DNA from: Acidobacteriota bacterium
Lineage (GTDB): Bacteria; Acidobacteriota; Terriglobia; Bryobacterales; Bryobacteraceae
Reading direction: 5' to 3'
Assembly (NCBI GenBank): GCA_026393985.1
Contig: JAPKZB010000080.1
Location: 157,761 to 221,760 of the forward strand
Length of the DNA stretch: 64,000 nt
Each line of letters starts with the position of its first letter. The first letter of the stretch is position 1. Made by a program: the position numbers and the translations under genes. The notes beneath the pieces were generated by a model that was given only the letters and a program-made list of their open reading frames with translations, did no database searches and was not told where the DNA came from. Shown piece after piece: positions 40,635 to 50,573 of the stretch.

Positions 40635-43600
40635 TTAGTCGCCCGAGGTAGCGGGCGCGGGGTTCGGGGCAGCGCCGCGGCGCTGCGTCAGCCACAGGCC
40701 GGCGTCGTCGAGCAGGCTGTAGACGACGGGGGTGAGAATCAGCGTCAGCAGCAGGGAGAGGCTCTGGCCGCCGATGACGATGATGGCGATGGAGCGCCGC
40801 TCTTCGGCCCCGGGGCCGGCGCCGAGCGCGAGCGGCATCATGCCGGCCACCAGCGTGATGGTGGTCATCAGGATGGGCCGCAGACGGTCTTTATTCGCCT
40901 GCAGTATGGCTTCGAGCCGGGGCAGGCCTTCGCGGCGCAGGTTGTTGGTGTGGTCGATCTGCAGAATGCTGTTCTTTTTGACGACGCCGAACAAGACGAG
41001 AATGCCGAGCGCGGAGTACAGATTCAGCGTCTCGCCGAAGAACCAGAGCGAAAGGAAGCCAAACGGCACGGCCAGCGGCAGGCTGAGCAGGATGGTCACC
41101 GGATGGAGCAGGCTTTCAAACTGCGAGGCGAGGATCATGTACATGAAGACCACCGAGAGCGCGAAGGCGAGCAGAAACTCATTGAGCGTCCGTTCGAACT
41201 CACGGCCGCGGCCGACGATGGTGGTGGAGTAAGTGGCGGGCATGTTCATCGCCGCGGCGGCTTTGAACATTTCAGGCAGGCGGTCGCCGAGACCGTAGCC
41301 GGGCAGTACGTTGGCGCGGATGCCTACTTGGCGCTGCCGGTCGAGGCCCTCAATGCGGTAGGCCGACATCGCCTCTTTGACTTCGACGACGTTATCGAGC
41401 CGCACGAGGCCGATGCGCGATTTGTTCGATGGCACGTAGAGCTTCGACACCGTCGCCATCGAGTTGCGGTCCTGGTCCTTGAGCCGGACTTCGACGTCGT
41501 ACTCTTCGGCGAGTTTATCGTCGCGGAAGCGGGAGACCTCGTCGTCGCCGCCCACCATCAGGCGGAGCGAACTGGCGATATCGGCGGCATCAACGCCGAG
41601 GTCGGCCGCGCGGTTGCGGTCGATGACCACGCGCAGTTCGGGCTTGTTCATCCGGAGGGTGGTGTCGATGTCGGTGAGGCCGGGGATGGTAAGCGCCGTT
41701 TTGCGGAGGCGCTCGGAGTAGGCATTGAGTTCGGTGAGTTCGGGGCCGCGGATGACAAAGTCGATGTCGTAGGGCGCCGAGCCCTGATTGAGCGATTGAA
41801 TATTGCCAACGCGGGTGCGGATATCGGGAATCTGTTTGAGCTTGGCGCGGATGGCGGCCATGACATCGCGCTGCGAATAGATCCCCTCGAACGCTTCGCC
41901 GGGCTTGCCGGCGAGCGTCTTCTGCCACAACCGGGAGAGCGAGAAGACACGATTTTCAATCGGCTCGAGCTGCACGTAGATGCGGCCGCTGTTGACCGAC
42001 TGCAGGTAGCCGGAGCCCACGACGGCGACAACCTGCTTGATACCCGGCATGGGTTTGAGGTCTTGGTAGGCACGGTCGAGCACGGCCTCCATGGACTGCA
42101 GACTGGTGCCTTCGGGGGTATTGATGCTGACTTCGATTTCGCTCTCGTCGACGTTGGTGGGCAGGTACTCCTGACGGACGAGCCGGAACAACGGCACCAT
42201 GCTGCAGATGGTCAGCAGGCCGAGCGCGCTGATGGCCAGGCGATGGCGCATGGACCAGCCGAGAGCCCGCATGTACAGGCGCTCGATCATGCCATAAAAG
42301 CCCTTGCTGGTGGTATGCTGCGCTTCCCCGGGCCGCAGCATGCGGGAGCACATCATCGGCGTAAGGCTGAAGCTCACGACCAGCGAAACGAGAATAGCCA
42401 CCGTGGCCGTCACGCCGAACGAGTACAGAAAGCGGCCCGAGATGGACGACATGAACGACACGGGCAGAAAGACCACGACCAGGCTAAGCGTGGTGGCCAT
42501 GACGGCGAGGCCGATGTCCTTGGTGGCTTTGACGGCGGCCTCCATCGGATGCATTTTCTTCTCGTCGACAAAGCGGAAGATGTTTTCCAGGACCACGATC
42601 GCGTCGTCAATTACCACCCCGACCATGAGCACCAGCGCCAGCATGGTGATGTTGTTGAGCGTAAAGTTCAGCGCGCGCATGGCGCCAAAGGTAGCGATGA
42701 TGGAGGCCGGAATGGCGACAGCGCCGATGACGGTCGCGCGCCAATCCTTCATGAAGACAAAGACGACGAGCGAAGCCAGAATCGAACCCAGGATCAGATG
42801 GAGCAGCACTTCGTGGAAGGCCGCTTCGATGTAGCGGGACTGGTCCTGCAGAATCTCCAATTGCACGCCGGGCGGCAGCAGTTGCGTCACACGGGCGAGG
42901 CGTGCCTTGACGTTGTTGACTACCTCGATCGTGTTGGCGCCAGACTGGCGGCGGACTTCGAGCGCGACGGCGGGGCGGCCGTTGAAGCGGGCGGCGGTGC
43001 GCTGCTCCTTGTGGCCGTCTTCGGCGTAGCCGATGTCGCGGATGCGCACGGGCGAATTCCCAATGGTGGCGACGACGAGTTCGTTGAAGGTTTTCGGATC
43101 GGGGAAGCGGCCCAGGGTGCGCAGCACCAGCTCGCGCGCGCCTTCGTCGACACGGCCGCCCGGAATATCGGAGTTCTGCCGGGCGACCGCGTTGCGGACA
43201 TTGAGAATCGGAATCTTATAGGCGGCCAGCCGGTCGGCATCGACCCAGATGTTGATGGCGCGCTTCTGCCCACCGACGAGCTGCACCTGCCCGACACCGC
43301 CCACGCTCTCAATCGAGTCTTTGATTTCGCGCTCGGCCGTTTCGTAGAGTTCGCGCGGGGTTTTCTCACCGCTGAGCACGAGCGTCATTACCGGCGAGGC
43401 ATCGGTATCGAGCTTCTTGATCAGCGGCGGCTTGGCGTCGCGCGGGAGTTGGACGATGATGCCGGCGATGGCGTCGCGCACGTCCTGGGCGGCGAGGTCG
43501 ATGTTGCGGTTGAGATTGAAGGTGATGGTGACAATCGAGATCGATTCGGTGGAGGTGGACCGGATGTTGTCGATGCCTTCGACGGTCGACACCGAGTCTT

Positions 43601-43805
43601 CGACGAAGCGGGTAATCGTGCTTTCGATCTCCTCGGGGGAGGCGCCGGGGAGCAACGTCCGGACGGAGATGATCGGCATGTCGACATCGGGAAAGCGGTC
43701 GATGCCGAGCTTGGCGTAGGAGACCCCGCCGACGACCACCATCGCCAGGATCAGCATGACGGCGAAAACGGGGCGGGCGACGCAGACTGCAGCGAGCTTT
43801 TGCAT
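40635..43805 (-). CDS. RND efflux transporter, HAE1/AcrB type
   Basis: Inner-membrane proton-driven multidrug pump of 1056 aa, the expected length. The N-terminal helix (MQKLAAVCVARPVFAVMLILAMVVVGG), porter domain (PGASPEEIESTITR), the TM4 segment ALVLMVGVVIDDAIVVLENI with the paired Asp of the proton relay, and the TM10 motif LFGVVKKNSILQIDHTNNL with its Lys are all present. The adaptor gene ends one base upstream, so the two form an operon. No TolC-type outer membrane channel is encoded nearby; it must be supplied from elsewhere. Substrate is unknown. Confidence 0.95.
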   Translation of the reverse strand: MQKLAAVCVARPVFAVMLILAMVVVGGVSYAKLGIDRFPDVDMPIISVRTLLPGASPEEIESTITRFVEDSVSTVEGIDNIRSTSTESISIVTITFNLNRNIDLAAQDVRDAIAGIIVQLPRDAKPPLIKKLDTDASPVMTLVLSGEKTPRELYETAEREIKDSIESVGGVGQVQLVGGQKRAINIWVDADRLAAYKIPILNVRNAVARQNSDIPGGRVDEGARELVLRTLGRFPDPKTFNELVVATIGNSPVRIRDIGYAEDGHKEQRTAARFNGRPAVALEVRRQSGANTIEVVNNVKARLARVTQLLPPGVQLEILQDQSRYIEAAFHEVLLHLILGSILASLVVFVFMKDWRATVIGAVAIPASIIATFGAMRALNFTLNNITMLALVLMVGVVIDDAIVVLENIFRFVDEKKMHPMEAAVKATKDIGLAVMATTLSLVVVFLPVSFMSSISGRFLYSFGVTATVAILVSLVVSFSLTPMMCSRMLRPGEAQHTTSKGFYGMIERLYMRALGWSMRHRLAISALGLLTICSMVPLFRLVRQEYLPTNVDESEIEVSINTPEGTSLQSMEAVLDRAYQDLKPMPGIKQVVAVVGSGYLQSVNSGRIYVQLEPIENRVFSLSRLWQKTLAGKPGEAFEGIYSQRDVMAAIRAKLKQIPDIRTRVGNIQSLNQGSAPYDIDFVIRGPELTELNAYSERLRKTALTIPGLTDIDTTLRMNKPELRVVIDRNRAADLGVDAADIASSLRLMVGGDDEVSRFRDDKLAEEYDVEVRLKDQDRNSMATVSKLYVPSNKSRIGLVRLDNVVEVKEAMSAYRIEGLDRQRQVGIRANVLPGYGLGDRLPEMFKAAAAMNMPATYSTTIVGRGREFERTLNEFLLAFALSVVFMYMILASQFESLLHPVTILLSLPLAVPFGFLSLWFFGETLNLYSALGILVLFGVVKKNSILQIDHTNNLRREGLPRLEAILQANKDRLRPILMTTITLVAGMMPLALGAGPGAEERRSIAIIVIGGQSLSLLLTLILTPVVYSLLDDAGLWLTQRRGAAPNPAPATSGD

Positions 43806-45017
43806 CTAGTTTTCCTTTACGCGTAGACCCTTGGTCATCCGGTCGTTGGCTGGACTCACCAGTAAGTCTCCCGCGGCCAAGCCTTCGAGCACTTCGATGC
43901 GGCCGTCATCCAGGCGGCGCCCCGTTTTCAAGAGCCGATCTTCGAGCACGCCCTGTTTGACCACAAACGCACGCTCCGTGCCGGCGAATCCGAGCACCGC
44001 TTCGCGCGGCACCGAGATACCCTGCGCGTTGGCGTTCAGCGTAATCGCCCCCTGCACGAAGGACCCGGGGCGGAGGACGCCGTCCGGATTGGGGATCTCG
44101 CCTTCGACGATCAGAGAGCGGCCCTGGGCTTCAATGGCGGGGCTCAACCGCACGACGCGTCCCGACCGGACTACGGGTGCGCCTTCAAGACGCACTTCAA
44201 TACGCTGGCCCTGTTTGACGCGCGCGGCCAGGCGTTCGGGAACCTCCAGGCGCACGCGCAGCGGGTTCTGGCGGACCAGCGTCAGGATGGGCGCGTTGAC
44301 GCCGAGATACTCCCCAGGCGAGGCCGGGCGGCGGGTGACCGCGCCGGTGAAGGGGGCTCGAATGGTGCAATCGTCGAGTTGCTGCCGGGCCAGGGCCAGG
44401 TTCGCGCGCCGCTCACTCAGTTGGGCGCGGAGTTGCATGACGTCAGCGACGACGGCGGCATAGTGCGCCTCGACGCCATCGCGGCGCACCTGCGCCTTTT
44501 CGAACTCGATGCGGGAGACGACGCCCTCCTTCTGCAGTTTCGCCGTCGTGTCGAAGATGAACCGGGCCTCTTTCAAGGCGGCGGCGGCTTCCCGCACGGT
44601 CGCAGTGCGGACGGGGTCGAACTCTTCGTCGGGGCGGTTGGACAGCGCCAGGCGGGCGCGGATCTGATCGACAGCCGCCTCGCTTTGCTTGACGCGGAAT
44701 TCGTATTCGGTTTTTTCGAGTTCGGCGACGATGTCGCCCGCTTTGAGCACGCTACCGAGGTCGGCGTAGAGTTTGGCGACGCGGCCCGGCACTTTGGCTG
44801 AAACCGTCGTCAGCTCTTCGGCGAACAGTTCGCCGTTGGCGCTGATGGCCTCGGGAAGCGTCGTGAGAGTTACCGGTAGAGTCTTTACGGCCACCGGGGC
44901 CGGGTCTGGCTTCGCCTTGGCGGCGCCGCCTTGGCTGTAGGGGCCGGAACAACTGGATAGCAGGAGCCCGAAAACGAAAAACGTGCCGAGAAATCGCATG
45001 AAATAGGAAATCATCAT
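43806..45017 (-). CDS. RND periplasmic adaptor (membrane fusion lipoprotein)
   Basis: HlyD/AcrA-type adaptor of 403 aa anchored by a lipoprotein signal (FGLLLSSC lipobox). A barrel-sandwich lipoyl half-motif (KVPGRVAKLYADLGSVLKAGDIVAELE) leads into a helical hairpin and back to the second half-motif (CTIRAPFTGAVTRRPASPGEYL). The beta-barrel (PLRVRLEVPERLAARVKQGQ) and membrane-proximal end follow. The reading frame extends upstream to 45095, but ATG 45017 has GGAAG just ahead and is preferred; ATG 44999 is possible. Immediately adjacent to the RND pump gene, it links that pump to an outer channel. Confidence 0.92.
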   Translation of the reverse strand: MMISYFMRFLGTFFVFGLLLSSCSGPYSQGGAAKAKPDPAPVAVKTLPVTLTTLPEAISANGELFAEELTTVSAKVPGRVAKLYADLGSVLKAGDIVAELEKTEYEFRVKQSEAAVDQIRARLALSNRPDEEFDPVRTATVREAAAALKEARFIFDTTAKLQKEGVVSRIEFEKAQVRRDGVEAHYAAVVADVMQLRAQLSERRANLALARQQLDDCTIRAPFTGAVTRRPASPGEYLGVNAPILTLVRQNPLRVRLEVPERLAARVKQGQRIEVRLEGAPVVRSGRVVRLSPAIEAQGRSLIVEGEIPNPDGVLRPGSFVQGAITLNANAQGISVPREAVLGFAGTERAFVVKQGVLEDRLLKTGRRLDDGRIEVLEGLAAGDLLVSPANDRMTKGLRVKEN

Positions 45018-45115
45018 TCTTCCACAAACCACTTCCACAAACCACGCCACCAGAAACAAGGCGTCCGGATCGCGGGGCCGGTTACCGCCGGCCAACGGCG
45101 CAGTATACTGCCTAA

Positions 45116-46111
45116 ATGGCCGGTAACTCCCCAGGCATCGTTAGTGAGCTGAGGGAACTCCGGGAGTTGGCGCCGGGTTCTTTACACGATCTATTGATCG
45201 AGGAGACCGCTGCGTGGCGGCGAGAGCTGCGTTGGGACTTCGAGCCCTCCGCCGCGCTGGTCCGGCAGTTTGCCGATGAGCAGACGCTGGGCGGCCACGC
45301 CCTCGTTTCCGGCCGCGAGGTGCTGGGCTATGCCTACACGGTGGCCGACAACGAAAAGGGCCTAATTGGAGATCTGTTCGTACGGGAGCAGTACCGGACA
45401 CTAGAGCGGGAAAACCGTCTGCTGGCGGCCTGTGTCGATTCGCTGGCCAAGATGCGCGGCATCCGGCGAATTGAAGCGCAGATTCTTCTGCTCAAAGCCC
45501 CGCGGCCAATGCCGGCGGCCTACCACGACCAACTGCAGGTTCACGAACGGCATTTTCTGCAGTGTGTCCTGCAGCCTTGGCCGGCGTGGCCCTCCGGCGC
45601 CGCGCAGTGCCGGCTGGACATCGATTCCTGGCACAGCCGCTACCACGCCGAAGCGGCCCGCCTGCTGGCGGATTCCTACGACGGGCACGTGGATAGTCAA
45701 ATCAACGACCAGTATCAGAGCATGGGAGGCGCCCGCCGGTTCCTGACCTACATCGTTGATTACCCGGGCTGCGGCACCTTTGACCAGGAGGCCTCGCTGC
45801 TGGCCTGGAACCGCGATACGGGACGGCTGGTGGGCATGTGCCTGGCCAGCCGGGTAGCCCCGCAAACGGGCCACGTGACGCAGGTCTGCGTCAGTCCCTC
45901 GATGCGGGGCCGCGGGGTTGGCTTCGCCCTGATGGTGGACTCCCTGCGCGCCATGAGCGCCGCGGGTTGCACGCACTGCAGCCTGACGGTGACGAGCGCC
46001 AATCGGAAGGCCATTGGCTTATACGAGCGGATGGGCTTTGTCCGCAGGCAAAGCTTTGCCGCGATGGTGTGGGACGGCATCCGGCCGCCGCGGCGGGGCT
46101 TTTTCTCCTAA
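45116..46111 (+). CDS. Double GNAT-domain acetyltransferase
   Basis: Protein of 331 aa made of two GNAT folds. The N-terminal half (about 1-160) is degenerate, with RTLERENRLLAACVDSLAKMRGIRRIEAQ. The C-terminal half (about 170-320) is canonical: VTQVCVSPSMRGRGVGFALM contains the acetyl-CoA loop RGRGVG, and LTVTSANRKAIGLYERMGFV is the usual end. Substrate is not recognisable. It stands alone between the divergent adaptor gene and a convergent sulfatase gene 12 bases away. Confidence 0.88.
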   Translation: MAGNSPGIVSELRELRELAPGSLHDLLIEETAAWRRELRWDFEPSAALVRQFADEQTLGGHALVSGREVLGYAYTVADNEKGLIGDLFVREQYRTLERENRLLAACVDSLAKMRGIRRIEAQILLLKAPRPMPAAYHDQLQVHERHFLQCVLQPWPAWPSGAAQCRLDIDSWHSRYHAEAARLLADSYDGHVDSQINDQYQSMGGARRFLTYIVDYPGCGTFDQEASLLAWNRDTGRLVGMCLASRVAPQTGHVTQVCVSPSMRGRGVGFALMVDSLRAMSAAGCTHCSLTVTSANRKAIGLYERMGFVRRQSFAAMVWDGIRPPRRGFFS

Positions 46112-46123
46112 CCGGCAGACTCG

Positions 46124-47554
46124 TTACGCCTGCTCCGGATGGGCGGCGGCCCAGGCAAGATACTCCTCAACAGAACGGAAAGTCTGGTGTTTGTACAAAC
46201 GCCCGGCGTCTTCCACCGGGGCTGTCCAGTTGTACGTCCACGCATCGCCGGTCTCGGCCATCTTCCGGGCCAGACGGCGGTCGAGACTCGCCTCGAGCGC
46301 CTTCCGCTTACCGATGAGATTGTTTTGCTGGTAGGGGTCCTCCTGCAAATCGTAGAGCACCCAGGGACGGTCGGCGTACCGCGCGTAGACGTAACGGTCG
46401 GTGCGGATGCCGCGCCAACCGCCCGCCGTGCCGTCGCCTGCAAAGGGACCAAAGATCTGGAAGAAGGCTTCGCGCGGCCCGGTTCCCTTCCCGCGCAGCA
46501 GATCCCGGCTGAGGTCCTTGCCCTGCATGGCGGCCGGGACGCGCACCCCGGCCAGGCCCAGCAGGGTCGGCGCGAAGTCGACGTGGGTGAAGAAGGCCGG
46601 CGTCGTGGTGCCCGGAGCAATCTTGCCCGGCCAGCGGAGAAAGCCCGGCACGCGGATGGACTCCTCCCACGGCTTGCGCTTCAGGCGCTCGCCCTGCGAA
46701 CCCAGCATGTCGCCGTGGTCGGACGAGTAAAGAATAATCGTGTTTTCGGCCAACCCGAGCGTGTCGAGCGCGGCCAGGATCTTGCCGGTGGCATCGTCAA
46801 TCGCGGTGACCATGCCGTAGTATTCGGCCATCTGCTCGGGACCCGGCACGCCAGGCTTGGCCTGCCAGTTGGGCCGCATGGTGAGTTTGGCGGGGTCGTA
46901 CTGTTTCCGGTACTCGGGCGGGGCCTTGTAGGGATCGTGCGGTGGCCCCCACTGGACAGTGAGATAAAACGGCTCGCCGGCGGCTCGGGCCTGCTGCAGG
47001 AACTCGATGGCGAAGTCGGCGTAGGCATCGGCCTCGAACCGGTCGAGGCGAATGGGCTCGGGGGTATCGCGAAAGATCGTGTTGTTGAAGTGCTGATGGC
47101 TGCACTGGTTGGCGGCCCAGTATTGGTAGCCCTGCCGGCGGGGTCCGGGCGGAACAAAGCCGGGTAGCCGCGGCCCGCCATCAAGATGCCACTTGCCGAC
47201 GAAACCGGTGCGGTAGCCGGCCGCCGCGAGCGCCTTCGCCAGCGAGGGGCCGTCTTCGCGCAGACGGAGATCATTGGCCACCATGCCATTGCGGTGGCAG
47301 TACTGACCGGTCAGCAGAATCGCCCGGGCCGGGCAGCAGACCGGGGTATTGGCGAAAGTGTGCGGGATGGTGAGCCCGTCCCGCGCCAGGGCGTCCAGAT
47401 GCGGCGTCTTCACCTCCGGGTTGCCCAGGCAGCCTACGGCCTGCGCGCGGTGCTGGTCGGGCATCAGGAACAGAATGTTCGGGCGAGTCGCGGGAGGCGG
47501 CGCGAGAGCGGCTGCGGAGGCCGTCGAAAGAAACTGCCGGCGGGTGGTGGCCAT
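46124..47554 (-). CDS. Type I sulfatase, Tat-exported
   Basis: Extracytoplasmic formylglycine-dependent sulfatase, 476 aa, with a Tat-like signal (TTRRQFLSTASAAALA). NILFLMPDQHRAQ begins the alkaline phosphatase-like fold, with metal-binding Asp. The active-site signature is CCPAR (C-x-P-x-R, first Cys to be oxidised to formylglycine), followed by AILLTGQYCH. LYSSDHGDMLGSQG holds the second metal Asp and His. It needs a maturase not seen in this window. The substrate is probably a sulfated glycan, unassigned. It is a single gene convergent with the GNAT gene. Confidence 0.93.
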   Translation of the reverse strand: MATTRRQFLSTASAAALAPPPATRPNILFLMPDQHRAQAVGCLGNPEVKTPHLDALARDGLTIPHTFANTPVCCPARAILLTGQYCHRNGMVANDLRLREDGPSLAKALAAAGYRTGFVGKWHLDGGPRLPGFVPPGPRRQGYQYWAANQCSHQHFNNTIFRDTPEPIRLDRFEADAYADFAIEFLQQARAAGEPFYLTVQWGPPHDPYKAPPEYRKQYDPAKLTMRPNWQAKPGVPGPEQMAEYYGMVTAIDDATGKILAALDTLGLAENTIILYSSDHGDMLGSQGERLKRKPWEESIRVPGFLRWPGKIAPGTTTPAFFTHVDFAPTLLGLAGVRVPAAMQGKDLSRDLLRGKGTGPREAFFQIFGPFAGDGTAGGWRGIRTDRYVYARYADRPWVLYDLQEDPYQQNNLIGKRKALEASLDRRLARKMAETGDAWTYNWTAPVEDAGRLYKHQTFRSVEEYLAWAAAHPEQA

Positions 47555-47599
47555 CGATACGGCAGTCTATCGCATGCCCGCGCCGAAAGCCATGAGGGC

Positions 47600-48595
47600 T
47601 TAATTGTTCCGGAAGTTGGCCGCCTTGGCTTCCCAGGGGCCGTGATAGACGCGCAGCTTTGGCCGCGCGGCGCGCAGGGCGGCTACCCCTTTGGCCGTCA
47701 CGGCGGTCCCCTTCAGATCAACCTCTTCGAGGTTGGGGAAGCCGGTCAGCAGATTGGCCGCGTCGTCATCAATGCGGTCACAACCTTCGAGCCGCAGGCG
47801 TTGCAGCTTGGTCAGCGCCTTCATCTTCTCAAGGCGCCGCGGCGTAACGCTCATCGCGCTCACCGTGGCAAACCGCGTCCCCTCCGAGCCTACGCCAATC
47901 GACGTGCAGCCGAAGCGGAGCTCCCGCAGTTCGGTTAAGGTCACAATCGCTTCGAGCCCGACATCGGACATGTTCACCGCCCAGACGTTCGAGTCGGTCC
48001 CCTGCCGGCCGCTCAAATCGAGAAACTGCAAACCCCGCATCTGCCGCAAAGCCTGCAGTCCGGCATCGCCCAACTCATTGCCGCCAATGGTGAGCGCCTT
48101 CAGATTAGGCAGCACCGTCAGCCGCTCCAGGCCCACATCGGTCAGCATCACCGAACCGAGGTCCAGAGACTCGAGCGTGGCGATGCCCGCGATATGGTCA
48201 AGCGAGGTGTCGCTTGCCTTGGTGCCATGTAGATCGAGGCGCTTTAGCTTCTTCCAGTTCTTGAGCGCGGCGACGCCTTCGTCCGTCACGTACTCGGCAA
48301 AACGAAGATCCGGATCCACGATCCCCGTCAGATTACGCAACTCCTGCATACCCTGGTCCGTCACCCGGGACAGCGCCAGGTTGAGCGAGGTCAGCCCAGG
48401 CATCCGGGCCACCTTGCGCATGTCCGCATCGGTCACCCAACTGGCCCGGAAATCGAGCCCCGTCACGCGGCCCGCCGCATCCCGCACCACGCTTCCCCCG
48501 GCATCAGCCACCCACCGTAAATCGGCAGCTCCTTCCACCGCCCGGACAGGCGCGGCGGCCAGCAGCACAAACGATAGAACGGCAGCGAATCTCAT
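47600..48595 (-). CDS. Exported leucine-rich-repeat protein
   Basis: Exported repeat protein of 331 aa with signal peptide [19 protein letters not shown]. Around nine leucine-rich units of about 23-25 residues follow, each with L-x-x-L-x-L and a (V/M)TDxG pattern ([51 protein letters not shown]), the subtype common in planctomycetes and acidobacteria. It is probably a binding scaffold. ATG 48595, one base after the previous stop, is chosen over an in-frame ATG at 48643 that lies inside the upstream gene. It is the last gene of a four-gene operon with DUF1592 and DUF1552 proteins. Confidence 0.88.
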   Translation of the reverse strand: MRFAAVLSFVLLAAAPVRAVEGAADLRWVADAGGSVVRDAAGRVTGLDFRASWVTDADMRKVARMPGLTSLNLALSRVTDQGMQELRNLTGIVDPDLRFAEYVTDEGVAALKNWKKLKRLDLHGTKASDTSLDHIAGIATLESLDLGSVMLTDVGLERLTVLPNLKALTIGGNELGDAGLQALRQMRGLQFLDLSGRQGTDSNVWAVNMSDVGLEAIVTLTELRELRFGCTSIGVGSEGTRFATVSAMSVTPRRLEKMKALTKLQRLRLEGCDRIDDDAANLLTGFPNLEEVDLKGTAVTAKGVAALRAARPKLRVYHGPWEAKAANFRNN

Positions 48596-48596
48596 C

Positions 48597-50567
48597 TCAA
48601 CGGGTCCTCCGGTTCGGCAGCGCCGAATCACGATCAAAGACAATCTTGCAGGCGGGCAAAGCGCGCCGGATCTCCTCGTAGCCCTTCTCCGAGAGGAGCG
48701 TGTGGTACAGGTTCAGGGATTGCAACCCGGTCATGCTCTGAAATGCCGCCACGGCTTTGTCGGTCACGTTCGTGTTGTCGATGCTGAGGTCAGCCAGCTT
48801 CGGCAGATTGCGCAGCAGCTCGAGACCGGCATCGTTGAGCGCCGTGTAGTCGAGCACGATCATCTGCAGGTTCGGAAGTGACGCCAGCGCCTGCGCGCTC
48901 ACGCTCCCCGCCAGCGTCCGGAACAGCGAGATCCGTTCGAGCTTCCCGAGCGGCGCCAGCGCCGCCAGACCGCCATCAAGAAACCGCGTCTGGTTCAGAT
49001 TCAAATCCCGCAGCCGGTTCCATTTGGCAATCCGGACGAGGGAATCGTTACCGATGTCGGTCCCGGCCAGATGTAGCGTCTCCAGCTGGTCGAGCCCTGC
49101 GATCTGTTTGAAACCGCCGTCGGTAATTTCGGTATAGCTCAGGCGCAGGCTGGTCAGCCCGGACAGTTTACCGATGGCCGGCAGCGCCCTGTCGTCTAAA
49201 CGCGTCGCGCCCAGGTCGAGTTCACGCAGCTTGGGGAGCGAGGCAAGCGAGCCGAGTCCGGGGCCCTCGACGAGCGTACCCGCGAGGCGCAGCACCTCAA
49301 GGCTGCCCACCTTGGCGATTGGCGCCAGACCAGCGTCCGACACTGTCGTGTTGCTCACATCGAGTACCCGCAGCCGCGGCAGCGCCGTCAGCGACGCCAT
49401 CCCGAGGTCGCCCACCTGCGTCGCCTGCAGGTGCAACTCCTCCAGTTGGCCTAACCGCGCCAGGAAAACCAGTTGGGCATCGCTCACCGGTGTCGTCGAC
49501 AGATCGACAGTCACCAACTGCCCTGCGCGCACCACCGGTCTGCCCCCAATGGCCGTCACCCAGGCCGCAATCGCCTCCGGAGTCTCCGCGGCCGGCTTGT
49601 CAGCGCCCGAGTTCTTGGCCCGGATCGCCGCGGCCCCTACATACTGCACCTTCGCCCTTGGCAGAGCAGTCCGCAGCGCTTCCACGCCATTGCCGGTCAC
49701 GCGGCTGTAGCGCAGGTCGACGTCGGTTAGATTCTTCAGATTCTGCAGGCGCGCCAGGCCGGCATTGGTGATCCGCGTCCGGTAGAGATCCAGACCACGG
49801 AGCTCTTTCATGCCTTCGAGCACGGCCAGGCTCTCATCGGTCGCCTCGGCGCCGCGCAGATTCAGAACCCGCAAACGGATAAGGTTCCGGAAATGGGCAA
49901 TCCCCTTGTCCGTGACGCGCACCCCCGAAACGTCCAGCTCTTCGAGTTCCGTTAAGCCAGCCAGGTGCCGCATCCCCTCGTCCGTCACTAGCGAATCCCG
50001 TAGCAGGAGGCGGCGCAAACCCTTCAGGTTGGCCAGGCTGGCCAGGCCCGCATCGGTGAAACGCGTATTGTTCAGGTCAAGGCTGCGCAGCCCCGTGAAA
50101 CCCGAAAAATCAACCTTCCCTACGCTGCACTGCGAACAGCGCAGGTCCCGCAACTTCTTCAAACCCTGCAGCGCCTGCAACCCCTTGTCCTTGATGTTGA
50201 TGGTGGTGGCGAAATGCCAACCCACGAACAATCGTTCGAGATTGGTGAGCGTGGCGAGCGTGGCAAAAACGTCGTTGGCATCCTCGTTGCCGCCGCCCGG
50301 ATTCCAAACCGGGCCGGGCAGGAACAGATCCCGCAGGCTGGTCAAGCCGGCCAGCCGCTTCAGTTCCGGCGGCGGCATCACCGAACCGGTCAGGTCGATC
50401 CCCGTGATGGTGACCTCACCCGGCGGCAGTTCGGTCAAACTCCGCAGGGGCCGGCTACCGCCCTCAATCGTCACCGCCCCTTCCCAACGAATCACCCACT
50501 CGGCCAGCTCGCGCCCGGAGGCGAGCGCGAGGGTAGGAAGCAAACCCAGCAGCAGAATCCGCAGCAT
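48597..50567 (-). CDS. Large exported leucine-rich-repeat protein
   Basis: Exported protein of 656 aa, signal [18 protein letters not shown]. Two LRR blocks, about residues 60-310 and 340-645, are separated by a short linker ([21 protein letters not shown]); the TDAGL and TDGGF type units recur throughout ([33 protein letters not shown]). The repeated organisation of both blocks suggests internal duplication of an ancestor like the smaller neighbour. There is no enzymatic domain. Encoded six bases after the DUF1552 gene, it may bind the same surface ligand or complex. Confidence 0.9.
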   Translation of the reverse strand: MLRILLLGLLPTLALASGRELAEWVIRWEGAVTIEGGSRPLRSLTELPPGEVTITGIDLTGSVMPPPELKRLAGLTSLRDLFLPGPVWNPGGGNEDANDVFATLATLTNLERLFVGWHFATTINIKDKGLQALQGLKKLRDLRCSQCSVGKVDFSGFTGLRSLDLNNTRFTDAGLASLANLKGLRRLLLRDSLVTDEGMRHLAGLTELEELDVSGVRVTDKGIAHFRNLIRLRVLNLRGAEATDESLAVLEGMKELRGLDLYRTRITNAGLARLQNLKNLTDVDLRYSRVTGNGVEALRTALPRAKVQYVGAAAIRAKNSGADKPAAETPEAIAAWVTAIGGRPVVRAGQLVTVDLSTTPVSDAQLVFLARLGQLEELHLQATQVGDLGMASLTALPRLRVLDVSNTTVSDAGLAPIAKVGSLEVLRLAGTLVEGPGLGSLASLPKLRELDLGATRLDDRALPAIGKLSGLTSLRLSYTEITDGGFKQIAGLDQLETLHLAGTDIGNDSLVRIAKWNRLRDLNLNQTRFLDGGLAALAPLGKLERISLFRTLAGSVSAQALASLPNLQMIVLDYTALNDAGLELLRNLPKLADLSIDNTNVTDKAVAAFQSMTGLQSLNLYHTLLSEKGYEEIRRALPACKIVFDRDSALPNRRTR

Positions 50568-50573
50568 CGCGCT

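Noticed and set aside
40950..43826. A 958-codon open frame on the plus strand opposite the RND pump gene
   Set aside because: It is His/Asp/Gly-rich without motifs, and the minus-strand frame is an unmistakable AcrB-type transporter.
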